Part shown: positions 27,243-32,221 of the stretch, piece by piece | Numbering within the stretch: position 1 is the first letter of the stretch | Layout: each line of letters begins with the position of its first letter | Source of the DNA: Candidatus Woesearchaeota archaeon | Lineage (GTDB): Archaea; Nanobdellota; Nanobdellia; SCGC-AAA011-G17; UBA489 | NCBI GenBank assembly: GCA_016845225.1 | Contig: JAERTB010000014.1 | Span: 1-32,221, forward strand | DNA length: 32,221 nucleotides | Direction: 5' to 3' | The notes under the pieces: generated by a model | Seen by the model: only the letters and a program-made list of their open reading frames with translations | The model's database searches: none | What the model was told of the DNA's origin: nothing | Program-made: the position numbers and the translations under genes

Positions 27243-27260
27243 ACTTTAGATTACTTTAAT
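27243..27260 (-). promoter_or_regulatory. ATTAAAGTAATCTAAAGT motif upstream of TATA (CTTTATAAACAAC)
   Basis: Minus-strand motif matches 22784-22801 at 15 of 18 positions. Confidence 0.4.
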
Positions 27261-27389
27261 TGGGTTTTTTAGTGGTTGTTTTAGAGAATAAGTATTTTAT
27301 TGTCTTTTTTTGACTAAAAGAAGGTTAATTTGGACTTATTTAGAATTTGTGTTGAAAAATGTTGTTTTTTATTAAGAAATAATAAAAGC

Positions 27390-27471
27390 GCCGTGACCCG
27401 GATTTGAACCGGGATGCCCAGATGGGCCCAGCTTTCCAGGCTGGTGCAATACCAAATTATGCGATCGCGGC
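27390..27471 (-). tRNA. tRNA-Ser (anticodon GGA)
   Basis: Reverse complement GCCGCGATCGCATAATTTGGTATTGCACCAGCCTGGAAAGCTGGGCCCATCTGGGCATCCCGGTTCAAATCCGGGTCACGGC; class II variable arm; loop CTGGAAA. Confidence 0.95.
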
Positions 27472-27679
27472 AGCGTTAAGTTAATTTTGAAGATTGCTTG
27501 TTTTTAAGCTTTATCTTGTTGTACTTTAAACCGAATTAACTTGCTAAATTTTCTTTTTTAAGCTAACGTTGTAACTGAATAATTAGTCAATTTTTTCAAC
27601 TAGTATATACACTATAGAATGTTTAGTAAATATATCGACAATGTTTATATACAATTTTGCTTTCTATACTTTGATCGAA

Positions 27680-27913
27680 ATGAAACTGCCTGTACGAAGA
27701 ATGTGCTGTAGTCTTGAAATGAAACCATTAGATCAAAATAAAAGAGAAACGCTATTGACTAAAATCCTAAAGATAGGAAATAGAGATAACGAAAAGAAAA
27801 ATATGAAAGAAGTGGCAGAAGAGCTAAATTTGCTTAGAAGGGAAGGATACGATGTAGACAGTTATAGTATGCTGTTTATGGGTTTCATGCAAAGATACGG
27901 ACTTGGAAATTGA
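27680..27913 (+). CDS. small hypothetical protein, probably leaderless
   Basis: TATA tttatatac at 27644-27652 places the start site next to ATG 27680 (MKLPVRRMCCSLEMKPLDQ...). Confidence 0.5.
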   Translation: MKLPVRRMCCSLEMKPLDQNKRETLLTKILKIGNRDNEKKNMKEVAEELNLLRREGYDVDSYSMLFMGFMQRYGLGN

Positions 27914-28020
27914 ATCTGGCAATGGCCATTTATATATAGGTTTCGCACTCAAAATTTTTTAAGATAAACTTTATTGATTAACATAGCTCTGTTGTTATTA
28001 AATTTAGAAGTTTTAAAAAA

Positions 28021-28329
28021 TTAATCAAATAATTCTATTTCAATATCAACGTCTTTTGGTATTGGAACTCTCATAACTAATCTTAATGCTCTTTCATTGT
28101 CTGCAAGATCAATTAATCTTTTATGAATTCTCATTTCAAAATTATCCCATGTAGCTTTTCCGTCTCCACAAGGACTTTTTCTTGTTGTATGTTTTAGAAT
28201 TTGAGTTGGCAATGGAATTGGTCCAGAAATTTTAGTTTTTGTAGATTTAGCTATATCTGTGATACTTGTACAAATATCATTTATTTGATTAATATCAATT
28301 CCGCTTAAGTTTATTCTTGCTTTTGCCAT
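28021..28329 (-). CDS. rps10: 30S ribosomal protein S10 (uS10)
   Basis: ARINLSGIDINQINDICTSI...ISGPIPLPT...MRIHKRLIDL; follows EF-1A. Confidence 0.95.
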   Translation of the reverse strand: MAKARINLSGIDINQINDICTSITDIAKSTKTKISGPIPLPTQILKHTTRKSPCGDGKATWDNFEMRIHKRLIDLADNERALRLVMRVPIPKDVDIEIELFD

Positions 28330-28384
28330 TTTAGTATTTTTATGATTTTAATTTATAAGGTTTTTGTAAAGAAAAAATAAGAAA

Positions 28385-28401
28385 AAGGGGTTTACCCCCT
28401 T
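28385..28401 (-). terminator. hairpin plus T-tract between EF-1A and rps10
   Basis: Minus AAGGGG-GTAAA-CCCCTT then TTTCTTATTTTTTC. Confidence 0.5.
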
Positions 28402-29683
28402 ATTTCTTTTCTTTTAATTCAATACACATTCCTGCAGCTACTGTTGATCCAGCATCTCTGATAGCAAATTTAGACATTTGCGGTATCTCGCCGAATTTTT
28501 CAATAACTACTGGTTTTGTAGGTTTTAACTGTACAACTGCAGCGTCACCAGTCTTTAATGTGTCTGGTTTTTCTTTTAATACTGCTCCTGTAGCAGGATC
28601 TAATTGTTGTGTTAGTTCTGTAAATTGACATGCCACTTGAGATGTGTGGATGTGGAATACAGGTGTATATCCTTGTGTAACCACAGTAGGATGATTTAAA
28701 ATCATAATCCTTGCTGTAAATTCACTAGCAATCTTCGGTGGGTTGCTTGCTTCTCCAAGAACGTCTCCACGTGCAATATCTTTCTTTCCTACTCCTCTAA
28801 CGTTGAAACCAACGTTGTCACCAGGAATAGCTTCTTGTACTTGCTCGTGATGCATTTCAATGGATTTTACTTCCCCTTCTACACCATTACCTTCTCTCCC
28901 AGGTACGAATACTACTTTTTGACCAACTTTTAATTTACCTGTTTCAACTCTTCCTACTGGAACTACTCCGATTCCTGAGATGTTATATACATCTTGTAGA
29001 GGTAGTCTTAAAGGTAAGTCTACTGGTTTTTCTGGTTCGTCAAAGTTATCAATTTGTTCTGCAACTGTAGGTCCTTTGTACCAAGTCATATTTTCTGACT
29101 TTTTGTAAATGTTGTCTCCTTCAAAAGCACTTGCTGGAATGAAGTTTACTTTACTTGGGTCGTAACCTGCTGTTTGAACTAATTTAGTTAATCCTTCTTT
29201 GATTTCATTGTATTTAGCTTCGTCGTATTTTACTACGTCCATTTTGTTAACTAATACACAAAGTTGGTTAACTCCTAGAGTTTTTAACAACCATAAATGT
29301 TCTTTAGTTTGAGGCATTGCTCCTTCATTTGAAGATACAACTAAAAAAGCTACATCTGCTTGTGAAGAACCTGTAATCATGTTCTTAACGAAATCTTTGT
29401 GCCCTGGAGCATCAATGATTGTTGCTTCGTAGTTTTTGGACATGTATTTCTTATATGAAAGGTCGATTGTTACCCCTCTTTCTTGCTCTTCTTTTAAGTT
29501 GTCCATAACGAAAGCGAATTCGAAACCTGCTTTTCCAAGTTCTTGCGCTTTGTCTTTTAACTTTCTCATAGCTTGCTCATCGACGTTTCCTGAGTCAAAC
29601 ATAAGTCTTCCTACTGATGTAGATTTTCCGTGGTCTACGTGACCTACGAAAATTACGTTTAAATGTGGTTTTTCTCTTGCCAT
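28400..29683 (-). CDS. tuf: translation elongation factor EF-1 alpha
   Basis: [46 protein letters not shown]. Confidence 0.97.
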   Translation of the reverse strand: MAREKPHLNVIFVGHVDHGKSTSVGRLMFDSGNVDEQAMRKLKDKAQELGKAGFEFAFVMDNLKEEQERGVTIDLSYKKYMSKNYEATIIDAPGHKDFVKNMITGSSQADVAFLVVSSNEGAMPQTKEHLWLLKTLGVNQLCVLVNKMDVVKYDEAKYNEIKEGLTKLVQTAGYDPSKVNFIPASAFEGDNIYKKSENMTWYKGPTVAEQIDNFDEPEKPVDLPLRLPLQDVYNISGIGVVPVGRVETGKLKVGQKVVFVPGREGNGVEGEVKSIEMHHEQVQEAIPGDNVGFNVRGVGKKDIARGDVLGEASNPPKIASEFTARIMILNHPTVVTQGYTPVFHIHTSQVACQFTELTQQLDPATGAVLKEKPDTLKTGDAAVVQLKPTKPVVIEKFGEIPQMSKFAIRDAGSTVAAGMCIELKEKK

Positions 29684-29844
29684 TTTGATTTGTTTCTCCG
29701 TAAATTGTAATATTAAATGTAACTCTGAAAACTGAATCTGCTTTATAAAGATTTTGGTGTGTTTTTGGAGTATATTCGCTCTTTTGGTTCTTTTTTTGAT
29801 TGATTTAAAAACATTTTTAAAGATTTTTTGGTTTAAAAAAGGAG

Positions 29845-32221
29845 ATGCAAGAGAAAAAGAGGTTTTCTTTAGTTAGAAATGGAAGAGGTCAGATAGCTAC
29901 TGAACAGATGATGCTTACCGGCATTATTTTGTTGATGCTAATTCCAATTATATTTTATATTACTCAGACTCAAACCCAAACTCCTTACATGACTGATACT
30001 TTAGTTGTGTTGGATAATAGTGTTGAATCTTTGAGTAATCTTGGATCAGGAAGTTCGACAACTGTTGTTGTTCAAGTTCCTACTTCTGTTGTTTCTGCAG
30101 ATTTTGCAGATTGTAATTCTAACGGTGATGTTTGTGGTGCGATCCAAGTTGATTATGCCGATGGTTCTCAAGATGTTTTTGAGATGAGTTATTTTGTGCA
30201 AGGTTCTTTAGATTTCTTAGAAGATCCTGGATTACATTATGTTACTTTGTATCATCAAGATGAAGAACAAAATATTATTTTTCAAGAATGTGGTGACGGA
30301 GTTCAAAGTGGTGGCGAACAATGTGAAGTTTGTACTATTGATGATGATTGTGTAGGTGGAACATGTGATAATGGAATTTGTCAATTTGGTGCAACAACTC
30401 CTTGTCTTTCAAATGCATGTTATGATCCTAGTGACCAGTATGGTTGTTTTTGTCAATGTAGTAATGATAATGAATGTTTAACAAATCTTTGTGAAATTGA
30501 TGCTGGTGCAAGTACTGGGCATTGTTCATTATGTGAAACTAGTGCTGATTGTAATCCTTCTGGAGGGGATGATTATTATTGTGATGCGGGAGTTTGTAAA
30601 AGTTGTGACTATGATGGAGATGGAGAAGAATCTGATTTCTATTGCGGAGGTGTTGATTGTAATGATGATGATGCTTTGATAAATACTGGCGCTACTGAAA
30701 TTTGTACTGGTGGTATTGATGAAAATTGTGATGGTCTTGTTGACTGTTTAGATGGTGCATGTGGTTTTGATCCTGCCTGTAGTGTTGATAAAGAAAATGA
30801 ATGTACTACTGGAAATTGTTGCAGTGATAATCAGGATAATGATGGTGATGGAAATACTGATTGTAATGATAATGATTGTGATTTAGATAGTGCATGTACT
30901 GGCGAATGTAGTGAAGGTCAGGTGTTATGTAGTGGAGTTTGTGTTGATGGAGATACTTGTGGAAATAGTTGTGGTCCTTCTGAGTGTAGTGGCGGTGTAG
31001 CTAATAGTGTGTGTGAAATTGGTGAAAGTTGTTTATGTCCGGATTGTACTGGTCAACAAGATAGTTGTGCAAGTGGATTAACTTGTCAAATTTCCAGTAG
31101 TGGTTGTGATGTTTGTACGGATTGTACTGGAAGCGAAAATAGTAATGCGTTTTGTAGTGATGGGTTAGATAATGATTGTGATGGATTTGTTGATTGTTAT
31201 GATGCAGATTGTTTTGGATTTACTGGAACTAGCGGGATTTGTTGCGTTAGTGGTGGTGATGGAGTTTGTGAAGGTGCACTTAATCAATGTAATACTGCTG
31301 GAACTGGAACAAATTATTTCTTAGATAGTTGTGATAGTAATTGTAATTTACAAACTGGAAATACTTGTGCTTCAAATAGTCTTGGATCAAGTTGCGTAGG
31401 TGATGTTGATTGTGATGGAGGAATTCCTCAAAATTATTGCCCTACTAGTGGAAGTTGGTGCGACTCTGGTTGTGGCGAAATTGATAGAGATAGTTCTCAA
31501 ACTGCTTGTGAAGATTCTGGAGGAAATTGTAATGCTCAAATTTGGTCAAGTTCTTATGTTTGTTGTAATGGAGATGATGGAACTGATAATTGTGCAGTAG
31601 ATAGTGATTGTACTGGTGGATATTTATGTACTGGTTCTTGTCAATGTTCTACTGATTGTAATAACGATAATGAATGTCAATATGGGTACTTTTGTGTAAA
31701 TGGAGAGTGCAGTACTGGTGGTTCTGGTGCTGGATGTACTGATAATTCTGATTGTAGTTCCGGATACACCTGTGATGCAGATTATAATATTTGTGTTGCA
31801 TGTGATGGAAATAGCGTTCAGAATGATCCTGGATCAAATTATGGTTATGGTTTATGTGAAATGGGATATAATGGAGATGGAACTGGAAGTTGTGGTGCAA
31901 ATTCAAATTCCGATGAAAAATCTCCTAGTGCTTGTGTAGGAAATAGTGCTTATGTGGATTCAAGTTGTAATTATTATAGTGATGGAGATTCTAATTTGAA
32001 TACTTGTAATTGTATCGCTGGTGCTGGAAATTATTTTAGCTCTGGTAGTGGACAAGATAAATGTTGCGGAGATGATAGTGGAGAAGATTTTGGCACTGGA
32101 AGTTCAGAAGGTTGGTGTTGTATAAATGGGAATAAATATTCAAGTAATAGTTTGGATAGTACTGGGCAATATCTTTGTTTGAATGGCGCACTTTCCGGAT
32201 GCAATGGAAATTTAGGCGGAG
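29845..32221 (+). CDS. very Cys-rich surface protein with type IV pilin-like class III signal peptide (3' end outside window)
   Basis: Hand translation of frame 1 shows no stop from ATG 29845 to the window end. N-terminus [40 protein letters not shown]. Roughly 95 Cys codons by manual count. Not in the supplied ORF list. Confidence 0.85.
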   Translation, partial: MQEKKRFSLVRNGRGQIATEQMMLTGIILLMLIPIIFYITQTQTQTPYMTDTLVVLDNSVESLSNLGSGSSTTVVVQVPTSVVSADFADCNSNGDVCGAIQVDYADGSQDVFEMSYFVQGSLDFLEDPGLHYVTLYHQDEEQNIIFQECGDGVQSGGEQCEVCTIDDDCVGGTCDNGICQFGATTPCLSNACYDPSDQYGCFCQCSNDNECLTNLCEIDAGASTGHCSLCETSADCNPSGGDDYYCDAGVCKSCDYDGDGEESDFYCGGVDCNDDDALINTGATEICTGGIDENCDGLVDCLDGACGFDPACSVDKENECTTGNCCSDNQDNDGDGNTDCNDNDCDLDSACTGECSEGQVLCSGVCVDGDTCGNSCGPSECSGGVANSVCEIGESCLCPDCTGQQDSCASGLTCQISSSGCDVCTDCTGSENSNAFCSDGLDNDCDGFVDCYDADCFGFTGTSGICCVSGGDGVCEGALNQCNTAGTGTNYFLDSCDSNCNLQTGNTCASNSLGSSCVGDVDCDGGIPQNYCPTSGSWCDSGCGEIDRDSSQTACEDSGGNCNAQIWSSSYVCCNGDDGTDNCAVDSDCTGGYLCTGSCQCSTDCNNDNECQYGYFCVNGECSTGGSGAGCTDNSDCSSGYTCDADYNICVACDGNSVQNDPGSNYGYGLCEMGYNGDGTGSCGANSNSDEKSPSACVGNSAYVDSSCNYYSDGDSNLNTCNCIAGAGNYFSSGSGQDKCCGDDSGEDFGTGSSEGWCCINGNKYSSNSLDSTGQYLCLNGALSGCNGNLGG

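Noticed and set aside
30491-31939. ORFs 30491..30679, 31400..31600, 31649..31906 and 31700..31939
   Set aside because: Off-frame or antisense to the open Cys-rich frame 29845-32221; compositional artefacts.
1-32221. Mobile elements, integrases, transposases, CRISPR arrays or toxin-antitoxin pairs
   Set aside because: No transposase/integrase motifs, spacer-repeat periodicity or att-like flanks noticed; the tRNA-Ser lacks an adjacent integrase.

Overview
AT-rich window with a clearly archaeal gene set. The reduced, fused ribosomal layout and gene style suggest a DPANN-like lineage, but I cannot confirm taxonomy. The core is a minus-strand superoperon (L21e-RpoF-DUF655-S13-S4-S11-RpoD-L18e-L13-S9-RpoN), plus EF-1A/S10, DnaG, Elp3, Pth2, Rnp4, SppA and a TrmB-family regulator. 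Three RNA genes are visible: 5S rRNA (minus), SRP RNA (plus) and a class II tRNA-Ser(GGA) (minus). Accessory content includes large surface proteins at both window edges. The one at 29845 to the right edge is an open, extremely Cys-rich ORF with a type IV pilin-like class III signal that is absent from the supplied ORF track. There is also an NHL-repeat/Cys-rich surface protein at 12004. The 20.9-27.1 kb block is poorly characterised: a candidate structured RNA with its own TATA box, a paralogous protein pair next to a membrane-anchored winged-helix protein, two secreted-protein genes sharing an upstream motif, a lipoprotein, and an Arg/Lys-only H1-like protein. Coordinates with refined starts were read by hand. 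No database searches were run.
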